Positions 37,301 through 45,495 of a stretch of 64,000 nucleotides of DNA are shown here, piece after piece. How positions within the stretch are numbered: position 1 is the first letter of the stretch; each line of letters opens with the position of its first letter. A program made the position numbers and the translations under genes. The notes beneath the pieces were generated by a model. That model was not told the origin of the DNA. It did not search any database and was given only the letters and a program-made list of their open reading frames with translations. Source of the DNA: Rhabdochlamydiaceae bacterium (GTDB lineage: Bacteria; Chlamydiota; Chlamydiia; Chlamydiales; Rhabdochlamydiaceae); assembly GCA_019752555.1 (NCBI GenBank), contig JAIELY010000025.1, positions 1-64,000 of the forward strand, read 5' to 3'.

Positions 37301-37498
37301 TAAGACTTGCATTCCCATTGCCACTTGAAAACGGGGATGCCGTGCAAAATAGGCGAGCAAAAACCCTTTCATTTCATCATGAGGAACCACGACGATGCGC
37401 TTTTCAAAAGGACGCGTGGATTCCCCAAAGAGCCGAATTCCTAGTTGCTCGGCCAACATTTCCAAACGATTGCTGTAGAGAACATCAGGATGGTGCAT
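34322..37498 (-). CDS. recC: Exodeoxyribonuclease V gamma subunit RecC
   Basis: 1058 residues. A catalytically inactive helicase-nuclease fold that scans for Chi in RecBCD. Recognised by the N-terminal L-Y-S-N-R-L-E-M-L-A, the early I-V-V-P-H-D-E-M-K, the mid-protein V-I-W-L-L-G-M-D-E-S-C-F-P-R and V-S-A-E-D-Q-K-D-Q-G-P-S, followed by R-N-P-I-K-F-Y-L-Q. First gene of the operon. The start is 90 bases from the divergent transporter gene. Confidence 0.9.
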   Translation of the reverse strand: MHHPDVLYSNRLEMLAEQLGIRLFGESTRPFEKRIVVVPHDEMKGFLLAYFARHPRFQVAMGMQVLTLSQSFVELFGLIGMNRSKKVPSFVELSIQLEALIFSALQEDRDPSLEPIRAYLEKTNGNTRRLGALCDHLSRLFSCYGLYAGASLEGWLKKKGWQQSLWRGLFSDPSPWTYPSVVCQKFLSLWQAAKPSLHGSSPFQVHLFGFNFLPPVYVAFFEQLNAAFYQLSFCAQYWEDLSSDKEDLFRNQQLEKKSHPLLANWGKLGRQMMKILDRETMVVESYYIEPQGQTLLAHVQRDLLHLHLSKRDHIQEDASIQVHSVPSKLREIEVLHDALSGLMHKRGFAPREILVLAPDIELYAPLIHMVFGGGQIPYSIHGIKGLGHCDFSLGFAHLFSLAKGQFSAEEVMKLFEFRSFVEKAELTLEEVAVIRRWVRQAKIRFGWDSEQEDFEAGTWRSGFDRLLFGLAMIPDEEAALKESSLPVWPCPIIDLTEIDLLDKFIRLIEQLHEDVEILSQEAPRSIVEWIDRSEQLIVRYFQPSASLDSFVSRLKRLSLGLNCIQERCFTFESIQRLLTHLQHQSRGTFSLGELQKVTFASLEENPIQPARVIWLLGMDESCFPRTDKKSSLSELKTEYIPRLVDQDRFLFLEQLSLAQDVFALSFERVSAEDQKDQGPSLLVQELLAFLRNTYQIDEDEIRFDHPALPLDPLYFSSTSRFQSFSQEHYRQAQSYAGPRLELKPFKPRVLSEKIELFEVRKLAALARNPIKFYLQEALGIFFRFEEEEEHAEFVLSSLLKSKLRKTVAKGLLPARWNALKAQGELPLGAFHPIAVQQVEQEALSLNTSLHKFQFDLELSFSVELSLSCTEPVRSLHNHWILPALKVPMPEGRQVHVVGKLDNLFPNGMLFDGKEGIMDAVKCWPLFLIYLNLPLFPEENKGVLWTKNGKYKTPKVDRPEHLLSLYLNYAERASIEPSFLMPQWADALLFQEPQDLEKLIAKVGENSTGYVDEALLWMKRRNAFPSALEILSQWKEDLAHVFEPMIDLWFTKGEKHAEV

Positions 37499-37588
37499 AG
37501 TCCAAACAATACCACATCTTTATATACGATTCAACTCGCACAGATATGATTAAAAATGTTACTATGAGAGAAAACCTCCAAGACTTCT

Positions 37589-39313
37589 ATGAAATTGACA
37601 TCGAGCACCAGGTCTTCAAAACCAAACATCTTTCAAAGGATGTTCAATATCAAAACCAATCACAATCACGCGCTCAATTGGTTGAACGCCACCCAGTTTC
37701 TTGGGGTTATTAATGATAATGTCTTTAAATTTGTTATGGCATTTTTGTTAATTGATGCGTTGGGCAAAGATCAAGCGAGCAACATTTTATCTGCAACAGG
37801 CGCAATCTATGTGATCCCATTTCTCCTCTTTTCTTCTTCGGCAGGAATTTTGGCGGATCGGTTTAGCAAACAGCGGTTGCTTGTCCTAATGAAAACGGCT
37901 GAGATCATCGTGATGATCCTTGCCATCTTTGCTTTTGCAAATAAAACTCCTTGGGGCTGTTACTCTCTTCTTTTTATTCTGGCAACCCATAGCGCGATGT
38001 TCGGACCTTCTAAATATGGGATCATTCCAGAGCTTGTGACAGCAGATAAAGTCTCGCGCGCCAATGGACTCATCACATCCTTTACTTATCTTGCAATCAT
38101 CATTGGCACATTCCTCGCCTCTTTCCTCACAGAAATCACGAACCGCCACTTTACCTGGATTGCCGGATTCTGTTTGCTCGTTGCTGTAGGAGGCTTTGTC
38201 TCCTCGCTTTTCATCAAAAAAACCGAGCCGCAAGGCTCTGTTAAGAAAATGAATATTTTTTTCGTGCGCGAAATTTACCACACTCTTGTCTCATGCCGCA
38301 CACAAAAGCACCTGCTTCCCTCTATTTTTGGCTCTGCATTCTTTCTTTTTATCGGAGCTTTTACACAGCTTAACATCATTCCATTTGCGATTAACTCTTT
38401 AAACTTAAACGAGGTCGCAGGAGGGTATCTCTTTCTTGCGACAGCCCTTGGAATCGCAGCAGGCTCTTACCTCGGAGGAAAGGCTTCCCGCAAACGGATC
38501 GAACTGGGACTCTCCTGCCTTGCAGGAACCGGAATTGCACTCTTTTTCATCTTAATGGCCTTTTTTTCGACAAACATTTACCTAGTCACCCTCTTTTTAG
38601 TCTTCATTGGGATTCTAGGAGGCGTGTTCATCGTCCCCTTCGACACCTTCATCCAGCTCAACAGCCCCGATGAAAAACGGGGACAAACAATTGCCGCAGC
38701 AAATTTCTTAAGCTTTGCAGGGGTCCTAATCGCATCCATTTCCCTTTATCTGTTCACTCAAATCTTCGATCTTTCTTCCTCCCACAGCTTTGGCTTAATT
38801 GGGATTCTGACATTATGCGTGACTTTTGTGCTGACCGTGCGTTTATCTGATCTGTCCCTTTCCTTTCTCTCTCGAAAAATTTTTCACCCTCTTCTACGCT
38901 ACGAGCATCCCCATATCGAAGCGATTGAAAAAGCTTCGAATCCGGTTCTCGTGCTTGTCAATGGCAATTGGCTTAACGCCTTCTTACTCTTAGGCTCTGT
39001 TCCCTCTGCACATCTTTTGATTCCAACGTCGCGCACCACGCGAAAACACTGGTTTCTCAAACTGTTCTATTCGATCCACTTTATCCCTGAAGCACAAAGT
39101 GTTGAAGCCCTCCTGAATGAGGTCAAAGAATTTCAAAAAGAAGGGGTGATCCCATGTGTGCTGATCGATAAGCCTCTTTTACACCAACCGCAAGCCCTAT
39201 TAAAGAGGATCGTCGACTTCTTTCAGCGCTCCTCTGTTCAATTTTTCCAACTCTCTGTCGAAGGCTCTTCACTCTTTTCAAGAAAAACCCTGCGCATCAC
39301 AAAAGTGCGCTAA
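37589..39313 (+). CDS. LplT/Aas-type MFS transporter with C-terminal acyltransferase-like remnant
   Basis: 574 residues. Residues about 30-430 are a 12-helix MFS domain with L-N-A-T-Q-F-L-G-V-I-N-D-N-V-F-K and G-I-L-A-D-R-F-S-K-Q-R, the signatures of the lysophospholipid flippase LplT, which in many bacteria is fused to or works with the Aas acyltransferase. The last about 140 residues look like the start of a PlsC-type domain (N-P-V-L-V-L-V-N-G-N-W-L-N-A-F) but the H-x4-D catalytic motif is absent, and the acyl-ACP synthetase part is missing. It probably flips lysophospholipids inward; the tail may be structural. The Shine-Dalgarno is weak. Confidence 0.8.
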   Translation: MKLTSSTRSSKPNIFQRMFNIKTNHNHALNWLNATQFLGVINDNVFKFVMAFLLIDALGKDQASNILSATGAIYVIPFLLFSSSAGILADRFSKQRLLVLMKTAEIIVMILAIFAFANKTPWGCYSLLFILATHSAMFGPSKYGIIPELVTADKVSRANGLITSFTYLAIIIGTFLASFLTEITNRHFTWIAGFCLLVAVGGFVSSLFIKKTEPQGSVKKMNIFFVREIYHTLVSCRTQKHLLPSIFGSAFFLFIGAFTQLNIIPFAINSLNLNEVAGGYLFLATALGIAAGSYLGGKASRKRIELGLSCLAGTGIALFFILMAFFSTNIYLVTLFLVFIGILGGVFIVPFDTFIQLNSPDEKRGQTIAAANFLSFAGVLIASISLYLFTQIFDLSSSHSFGLIGILTLCVTFVLTVRLSDLSLSFLSRKIFHPLLRYEHPHIEAIEKASNPVLVLVNGNWLNAFLLLGSVPSAHLLIPTSRTTRKHWFLKLFYSIHFIPEAQSVEALLNEVKEFQKEGVIPCVLIDKPLLHQPQALLKRIVDFFQRSSVQFFQLSVEGSSLFSRKTLRITKVR

Positions 39314-39443
39314 CTTCAAATCTCGATCCCTTTTCCACCTATTTCTCCCATAGTTTCTCGTAAAATTTTCTTAGAAAATTGTTGAAAATAAAGACTTCGT
39401 TCGTTAAGAATTTGTAAACACATGTTAAACGGGAGGTAAAAAC

Positions 39444-40193
39444 ATGGCAGCATCATCCAGTCCTATTACTAAAGCACGAGGCAAAAATACAGAGCCCCCA
39501 GCTGAGGGAACCGATCCAAAAAAGTCACAAAAAAAAAGAGGGCTTACACACAAATTCAAGCACTTCATGTCTCTATCAAAAAAAGAATCAAAATCCGCTA
39601 CGTCAAGCCAATCCGAAACAAAAGTAACTGAGAGTGCAGATACGAACATCCAAGATTCAGATCCCATTCAGGTTTCATCCTCACAAATACCAACTCTTAC
39701 CGATCACTCTCAAGTGACTGTGCCTATTATAACCGCAACGAGAATGGTGCTATTTGCAAAACTTTTATCCACATATACAAAAATCCTAAACGAGAACCAG
39801 AACAAATCAACAGAGCCGCCTGCATCGCCACGCTATCCCATGTCCCCAAGGTTTTATCTCTCTGAGATTGTTAAAGACGCCGATTATAAGTTAGAAACGC
39901 TCGTTCTCAAAATGATTAACCAAAAATATGTTCTCACTCTGCCTCAATGGATGAAAAAACTGCAGGAAAACCCTGAAACGCTAGATGCTGTAAGCCAATT
40001 TGATGAATCTAATTTGAATGAATCAAACTTAGAGACATTAAACGCGATTTACAAAAGCATCGATCCAGAGGAGCAATCAAAAATTGATACGTTAGAAATA
40101 TTCAAAATCCCAACACAAGATCCAAGCACAAGCTCAAGTGAATCGGGAGAGGACGCAAGTTACGACGAAGAGTCAAGTTCGCTATCCGAATAA
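39444..40193 (+). CDS. Ser/Lys-rich protein of unknown function (effector candidate)
   Basis: 249 residues; GGAGG seven bases before the ATG. The N-terminal 85 residues are Ser, Lys and Thr-rich and probably disordered. A compact helical part follows (about 90-215, T-A-T-R-M-V-L-F-A-K-L-L-S), then an acidic Ser-rich tail that ends S-S-S-L-S-E. No signal peptide, no membrane segment. Its composition resembles the other Ser-rich proteins in this window (15.2-17.9 kb and 26.8 kb). I recognise no family. It is a single-gene unit with a strong terminator. Confidence 0.6.
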   Translation: MAASSSPITKARGKNTEPPAEGTDPKKSQKKRGLTHKFKHFMSLSKKESKSATSSQSETKVTESADTNIQDSDPIQVSSSQIPTLTDHSQVTVPIITATRMVLFAKLLSTYTKILNENQNKSTEPPASPRYPMSPRFYLSEIVKDADYKLETLVLKMINQKYVLTLPQWMKKLQENPETLDAVSQFDESNLNESNLETLNAIYKSIDPEEQSKIDTLEIFKIPTQDPSTSSSESGEDASYDEESSSLSE

Positions 40194-40219
40194 TCGATTG
40201 CATTTGTTTTGATCAAAAA

Positions 40220-40246
40220 AAAACCCGCCTTATTAAGGCGGGTTTT
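40220..40246. terminator. Bidirectional rho-independent terminator
   Basis: AAAACCCGCCTT (40220-40231) and AAGGCGGGTTTT (40235-40246) form a 12-bp stem with a 3-base loop between convergent genes, with A- and T-runs on the two sides. Confidence 0.93.
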
Positions 40247-40271
40247 CTCATTTCTCAAAAACCGATTTTTT

Positions 40272-41540
40272 TTAGAAACCGTAGATAAACTCAACTTCGT
40301 ATTGTTTGAATCTACGGAACGGCCCGATATTGTCATCCAACGTGACAGCCTGTTGCCAGCTTTGCTGCATGTTGAGTTGATTAGTTAAAAGGTAGTCGAG
40401 CGTCATCTGGAAGCCGCGGTAATTCACGTTTCCACCTGCGGTCTGACGTGTATTGGGTTTACCCTTGCCATCGCTATCAGAGAGGTAAAAGCCTGTATTA
40501 GGAGCATTTCCCAAGCCAATGCCCTGAACATCGAAATCTGGCACGCATTGAGCTGCAAGCACCTGGTAGTTGATATCGAATGCCCAATCCCCTTGCTTTT
40601 TCAATTCCCCAATAGAAACACCGACATATCCCCCCCAGTTTGCGCGCTTATGCCCTGTGATTTCAACCTTACGCGCTCTATGATTCCAAAGACCTGCTAG
40701 ATAAAACTGAATGATCTTTTGGAATTTCGCGGGATACCATTTATATCCCAGGATAAATTGAGACACAATAAAATCAAAACGGTGCTGTCTTACTGTATTA
40801 TCAAAGTGCTTAGTGTCCCAATCGACAAGAGAGTACTTCATGTACAGCCCTGTACCACCGACATTATAAATCCCAGTTTCCCCTAAATAGCCGTACTGAT
40901 CCGCATTCTCATTGATGATAAATGCCCCAGCATGCAGGAAGTAATCTCCGATAGAGTCAAAACTTTGATCGTATTTGAACCAGACGCCATCGTAAAAGCT
41001 GTTAAATTCAATCTTGGAATCGGCCATTGTGGACATTCTACGGCGTCCAGCTTCGATGTCAAAGTTAAAGGTGTCGGCATCAATTGCGCGCACGCCCCAA
41101 TAGGCACGCTCCAGCTTGATATTACTTAAGCTTCCGCTAAAAACCCCGGCATTGTTATCGAATTCGAGTTTGATCGATCCCCAAGAGCGATCGGTACGGT
41201 AGTCAAACATCAAGTTCACTTCGATATCATAGGCATTATTGGGAATATGATCCCCTTTTCTGTCGCGGGCAGCCCCTCGCGGCCCTCTCTGCTGAATCCC
41301 ATTAATCGTTTCACTTGTCGACTGAAACTCTGTACGCACCTCGCCACTGATTGCAAGAGCGCCGCCTAGCTCTCGAACCGTCACCTGTCTTTTGGTGTTA
41401 ATCCACTCGCGCAACGCGTTAATATCTTTTTGCTCGATATCATCGGAGCGGTCAATAGTGGTCGCATTTAAAGATGCCGCTGTGAAGCAAAGTGTCGCAC
41501 ACAGATAGAAAAAGCGACGCAGTGAAGTGTGAGTGGTCAT
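40272..41540 (-). CDS. Outer-membrane beta-barrel (porin-like) protein
   Basis: 422 residues. Signal peptide of about 26 residues ending L-N-A. The rest alternates hydrophobic and polar residues in short strands rich in Tyr, Trp and Asn (for example D-I-E-V-N-L-M-F-D-Y and H-R-F-D-F-I-V-S-Q-F), and it ends with Phe (F-I-Y-G-F), the signal for BAM-assisted outer-membrane insertion. AAGGGGA precedes the ATG. No known porin family is recognised with certainty; large families of putative outer-membrane barrels are known in chlamydia-like bacteria. It likely forms a diffusion pore. Confidence 0.75.
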   Translation of the reverse strand: MTTHTSLRRFFYLCATLCFTAASLNATTIDRSDDIEQKDINALREWINTKRQVTVRELGGALAISGEVRTEFQSTSETINGIQQRGPRGAARDRKGDHIPNNAYDIEVNLMFDYRTDRSWGSIKLEFDNNAGVFSGSLSNIKLERAYWGVRAIDADTFNFDIEAGRRRMSTMADSKIEFNSFYDGVWFKYDQSFDSIGDYFLHAGAFIINENADQYGYLGETGIYNVGGTGLYMKYSLVDWDTKHFDNTVRQHRFDFIVSQFILGYKWYPAKFQKIIQFYLAGLWNHRARKVEITGHKRANWGGYVGVSIGELKKQGDWAFDINYQVLAAQCVPDFDVQGIGLGNAPNTGFYLSDSDGKGKPNTRQTAGGNVNYRGFQMTLDYLLTNQLNMQQSWQQAVTLDDNIGPFRRFKQYEVEFIYGF

Positions 41541-41720
41541 AGGATAATCCCCTTTTTTCCTATCCTGTGCTTAGATCCGATCCTCGCACAGTATTATCAA
41601 ATCTACAAGATGTAATTACAAATCAATTCAGTAAGTTATAATCAAGACCCGAATTAAAAGCAAATGAAAAGGCGAGAGCGAAATGCTCTTGCAGAGATGA
41701 CGAGCGGATGAAAGCTACGC

Positions 41721-42515
41721 TTAGAAACGAAAGTCGCTGCTGAGCGTCACTGCCGTCTCATCAAAAAAACGCGCTTCAGCGTTGAGATCGATCCCTTTTT
41801 TGAGGCAAACACCAAGACCCACAAAAAAACCCATCGGATACTTGTTTTCTAAGGTAAAATGCTTGTGGGGATAGATCGCTTGAATCGCATTAAGATGGTA
41901 GAATTTCGAGCGGACATTCGAATACTTTACACCCGCATAAGGGCAAAACCAGGTGGAACGATATGAGACGCCAGCTCCCACCTGCCACTCTCTGTAATGA
42001 AATCCCGCCTCACTTCCATGAACCGTAGATCCATTGACATGCAGATGATCCACTTCAGGGGAATAGCAAAAGTATTTCGCATCGACACCCAGCTGCAGAT
42101 CCCCCCAATAGGCCAAAATAACTCTGCCGCCAATACTCCAGGCCCATTGATCGTTTGTTTTAAACTTTACAGTGGTTGCTGGCCGAGCGCGCTGATGAAA
42201 ATCTGAAGAGAGGGAGCCCAAGGTTGTGTAAAGCTCTACTCTGTCTGCAACACCTATTGTCAAAACGCCAAAATTTCCAAGAAGCTCTGAGGTTGGCACT
42301 TTACGATGCACATGCTCAGGATGTCCTTTAATTTGGAGCTTTCGATTGAATACATCATCCCACTCATACCCTGCTTTCAGACTAAAGCACGCGTTTTTTC
42401 CTATGAAAAAACCACTCTCTGGCATCATCGGAAATGCTGGATTTCCGTTGTATAAAGCATGGCTAGCTGCCCAAGGCAGTAACGATCCCACTAGCAATCG
42501 AGCAAAATTGCGCAT
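41721..42515 (-). CDS. MOMP-like outer-membrane protein
   Basis: 264 residues. Signal peptide to about residue 20 (A-S-H-A), then Y-N-G-N-P-A-F-P-M-M-P-E-S-G-F-F-I-G, which resembles the mature start of the chlamydial major outer-membrane protein (G-N-P-A-x-P). The centre, W-A-W-S-I-G-G-R-V-I-L-A-Y-W-G-D-L-Q-L-G, matches the MOMP segment W-S-x-G-A-R-x-A-L-W-E-C-G. It ends S-S-D-F-R-F with the terminal Phe of outer-membrane barrels. It is shorter and has fewer Cys than Chlamydia MOMP, as in chlamydia-like relatives. Likely one of several copies in the genome. Same strand as the porin-like gene, 180 bases upstream of it. Confidence 0.78.
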   Translation of the reverse strand: MRNFARLLVGSLLPWAASHALYNGNPAFPMMPESGFFIGKNACFSLKAGYEWDDVFNRKLQIKGHPEHVHRKVPTSELLGNFGVLTIGVADRVELYTTLGSLSSDFHQRARPATTVKFKTNDQWAWSIGGRVILAYWGDLQLGVDAKYFCYSPEVDHLHVNGSTVHGSEAGFHYREWQVGAGVSYRSTWFCPYAGVKYSNVRSKFYHLNAIQAIYPHKHFTLENKYPMGFFVGLGVCLKKGIDLNAEARFFDETAVTLSSDFRF

Positions 42516-42579
42516 CGCGTAACCCCATCCTCTGATGAGCCACGTATATCAAGTTCGACACGCATTTTCTATTTATTTT

Positions 42580-45414
42580 TTACAATTTAGTCCACTCGGA
42601 AGGGTTGGTGAACACAACCCAAGGACTTTTTTCTGTTCCATCAAGCCATTGCCTCCATGCACTCATTGGAGCGCCTTGAGTGGCTGTCTTATCAAGACGC
42701 CATAACTCAAGACGGGAGGTTCCAGGATTGACGACAAACCCAAATAGATAGGTATTCCAGTTGGAATCAGCAAAAAGAAGGGGGGTGGGAGGGGCGAGGC
42801 CGATATAACGCGCGTGATTTGCCACCTCTTGATGCAAATCAAATGAAAGAGTCAACCGGGGATGCGCCCGCAGATGGAGCGCTTTTGCTGCATTTCTAAC
42901 CGTTTTCGCACGCATCAAAGGGGCTGGCACATCGGGAAACGTCAAAAGAGCTTTCTCTAAAGACGCATCCATCCGGTCGGAAAATAGCCTGCGCAGATAA
43001 ATTTTAAATTCTTTGCCTGAAACAACGGGGAGACTTTCATAGAGAAAAGAGTCGATCTCATCTGCCCATTTGAGAGAATTGTCTGAAAGAAGCGAGAGGA
43101 TCGCTTGACGAAAGAGGGGAACTGGCATCGAAGAATCTTGAACGATAAAGCCGCGCTGGACTCGGTGGGAAACAAGAGGGGGAAGCTGACGGCAAAACTC
43201 ATCGAGTAAAAATTGCTGCTCCAAAGTGTTCAGAGCACAATGCTCATAAAATTGGAGCGTGGGTAAAAACACTTGATCGCGCACCCATGTATAGGTAAAT
43301 CCCTCTTCTTGCCAGCCTTGACGAAATTCTTTCATGCCGGGATAGAGAATGAACGCATGCGTAGGAGAGGTCATCAGCATCCCTCTTCGAGGATTTTCAA
43401 TAAGAGGATCTGTTTCAATAGGGGGAAGCTGCTTTAATGTGTCTAAAAGAAAAATTAAGAGTTCGCTTTCATTTTCAACCCACTTTCCTTCCGTAGAAAA
43501 ATCCTTGCTGCGCCGGCAATAGGTCTTAAATAGCGTTGTAAGCGTGCCTCCGGAAAGATAACCCCAAGGTTTAACGTCCCCCTCGCTTTTGGCATGAGAA
43601 GGCAGTTTTTGATGCGCCGCTTTGACCCTCTCCAGCGCGGATTCCAAAAAGAGAGGAGTGCGCAAGTGGAGAATGATCTCGGAGGTGAGGCGAAAAATCT
43701 CTAGTTCGCCCCCTTCCCAGCCGCACAGCGAGGCAATTTCCCGTTCTGTTGTTTGAAAAAAATCGATCAGTGCATCGATATACTGATCAGCTTCATAAAT
43801 GAGCGTCCAGAGGAAAGGGTCTGTGCGTCCATGTTTGTACACAAGCCGGAACCCTGCAGGGCTGTCCTCGTAGACATCGCTTTTAAACTCTTGCATGCTG
43901 GCATCGTAAATCTCTTGAAAGTAGAGAGGAAAGCGCTCTGTGTACTGTTGGATCAAAAAGGTAGGGAGATTCGAATATAAAGAGCCTTCACTGTAGGTCT
44001 GATCGCGCATGTCTTGCATCGCACGCATGTGATATCCTCGACTTCTGTATTCCGCTTGCAACCGCCGGATTTGAGCCTCTGAAGAGGCTTGCTTCAATAA
44101 TATTTCTGTCGCTCGCAGTTGATCGAAGGCGAGCTCATATTCCTGTTGATACTCTTGGATTTTTTGGTTCGCGGACTTAATCTTTTCATCGATCTTTTCA
44201 TAAATAATAGAACCAAGCCCCCCTTTAGCATCAGGGTTAAGCCCTAAGCTTGTATAAAGATTCCAGCTGGCAAATTCCAGTTTGACCTCTGAAAATGACG
44301 CAAGGGTGTACTCCCAAGCGCGCAACAGCGCGCAGTCGCAAATCCCCTGATAGGCAGCACAAGCGAGCTTTTCTTTTTTTCGAAAACGGTGGACCCATTC
44401 CAATTGTTTAGAAGCTGCGGGATCGAACATAAGAGTAGAGCTCTTGAGGCGTTTGGCATGCGAGCGCTCTAGAAATTCTGCTTGGCTCAAATTTTCTTCT
44501 GTCATTTGAAATTGGCTAAGGAGGATCTCATGAATAAATCTTCTTACAGTAACAGGCTGTTTAAGATAGGGCTGCAATTGGCGCGCTAGTAGAGATACTT
44601 TTTGTTTCCAAGAATCTTGAGCGGAAATTGTGCCGATGGCGATGCACGCCTCGATAAGACCGGGAGAGAATTGCGCCTGTATGCTGAGGATCTCTTTATG
44701 CAGGTCCGCTCCTCCCATCGTAGGGCTTAATGGGACAGCATATTCCACCCCTCCGAAGGTCCTCTTCAGCTGTCCTGTAGACAAAAGCTGCTTCATGTCG
44801 TTTAAAAACATTTCGAGCTGCTCTCTTTGAATCAAAATGGATGGGGCTGTTGCAAAACAAGATCCCAACGTTTGCCTTAATGGGTGCAGACAGGAAATAA
44901 GAACAGCTCTTCGGACGTGGGTATCGGAAATCACTTGATCTGCACTTAAAGAGCCCAACGTGTCTCGCACAAGCGCTTCTGCCCAAAGATGGCATAGAGG
45001 AGCGGTAAATGCTAAAATCTCTTTTTGAAGTTGAGGGCGCAGAAATTGGCGCAGGATATGCAAGACATGCTCGATCTGCCACGCATCGCTTAACCCCTCG
45101 GCATAGAAGATCTGCCCCTCTTTTTCCAATAAAGAGAGGATGAAAACCAGTTTATCTTGATCCCACTGCCCTTCGTCGTTAACGAGCGCGTGGGCTAATA
45201 TGCGGGCGCGTCTTAAACAGCGGAAGTGAAAGCTCTCTTGAAGAAAAGAGAGATCGAAAAAAAGAGAATAAAACGCTTCTTCCTTAAGATCAAAAAATTG
45301 ATATATCCCTTCGCGAGGATGCGAGAGAGCTAGCGTGTCGCACAGATTCTGCAAGAAAAGGGGATCGGTGCAAGGGAGATCTTCCCCTAGACCGGATTCT
45401 GAGTCCATCCGCAA
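42580..45414 (-). CDS. Large protein of unknown function with papain-like GSCFA motif
   Basis: 944 residues, no signal peptide or membrane segment. It is mostly helical with a charged coiled stretch near 395-450. Residues 181-188 read Q-T-L-G-S-C-F-A, close to the catalytic region of papain-type peptidases (Q-x-x-C-G-S-C-W-A). Near the C-terminus H-A-R-Y (His867) is followed by F-A-D-S-N-W-N-T-Y (881-889), which could supply the His and Asn/Asp of a triad. This is a suggestion from spacing and local similarity only; I recognise no named family. The gene is divergent from thrS. Confidence 0.6.
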   Translation of the reverse strand: MRMDSESGLGEDLPCTDPLFLQNLCDTLALSHPREGIYQFFDLKEEAFYSLFFDLSFLQESFHFRCLRRARILAHALVNDEGQWDQDKLVFILSLLEKEGQIFYAEGLSDAWQIEHVLHILRQFLRPQLQKEILAFTAPLCHLWAEALVRDTLGSLSADQVISDTHVRRAVLISCLHPLRQTLGSCFATAPSILIQREQLEMFLNDMKQLLSTGQLKRTFGGVEYAVPLSPTMGGADLHKEILSIQAQFSPGLIEACIAIGTISAQDSWKQKVSLLARQLQPYLKQPVTVRRFIHEILLSQFQMTEENLSQAEFLERSHAKRLKSSTLMFDPAASKQLEWVHRFRKKEKLACAAYQGICDCALLRAWEYTLASFSEVKLEFASWNLYTSLGLNPDAKGGLGSIIYEKIDEKIKSANQKIQEYQQEYELAFDQLRATEILLKQASSEAQIRRLQAEYRSRGYHMRAMQDMRDQTYSEGSLYSNLPTFLIQQYTERFPLYFQEIYDASMQEFKSDVYEDSPAGFRLVYKHGRTDPFLWTLIYEADQYIDALIDFFQTTEREIASLCGWEGGELEIFRLTSEIILHLRTPLFLESALERVKAAHQKLPSHAKSEGDVKPWGYLSGGTLTTLFKTYCRRSKDFSTEGKWVENESELLIFLLDTLKQLPPIETDPLIENPRRGMLMTSPTHAFILYPGMKEFRQGWQEEGFTYTWVRDQVFLPTLQFYEHCALNTLEQQFLLDEFCRQLPPLVSHRVQRGFIVQDSSMPVPLFRQAILSLLSDNSLKWADEIDSFLYESLPVVSGKEFKIYLRRLFSDRMDASLEKALLTFPDVPAPLMRAKTVRNAAKALHLRAHPRLTLSFDLHQEVANHARYIGLAPPTPLLFADSNWNTYLFGFVVNPGTSRLELWRLDKTATQGAPMSAWRQWLDGTEKSPWVVFTNPSEWTKL

Positions 45415-45495
45415 TGACCAAAATTAGTTTTTAGTCTTTCTATTTTGTCCCTTAGTGATTTAGAATCAACAAAAAAAACGTCTAAAGGAACTCCA

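Noticed and set aside
41640..41720. Possible terminator or small RNA downstream of the MOMP-like gene
   Set aside because: Only a short imperfect stem (GAGAGC/GCTCTT) without a T-tract is visible.
45445..45495. TTG-initiated extension of thrS
   Set aside because: The ATG at 45496 has AAAGGA at good spacing and begins directly with the TGS domain.
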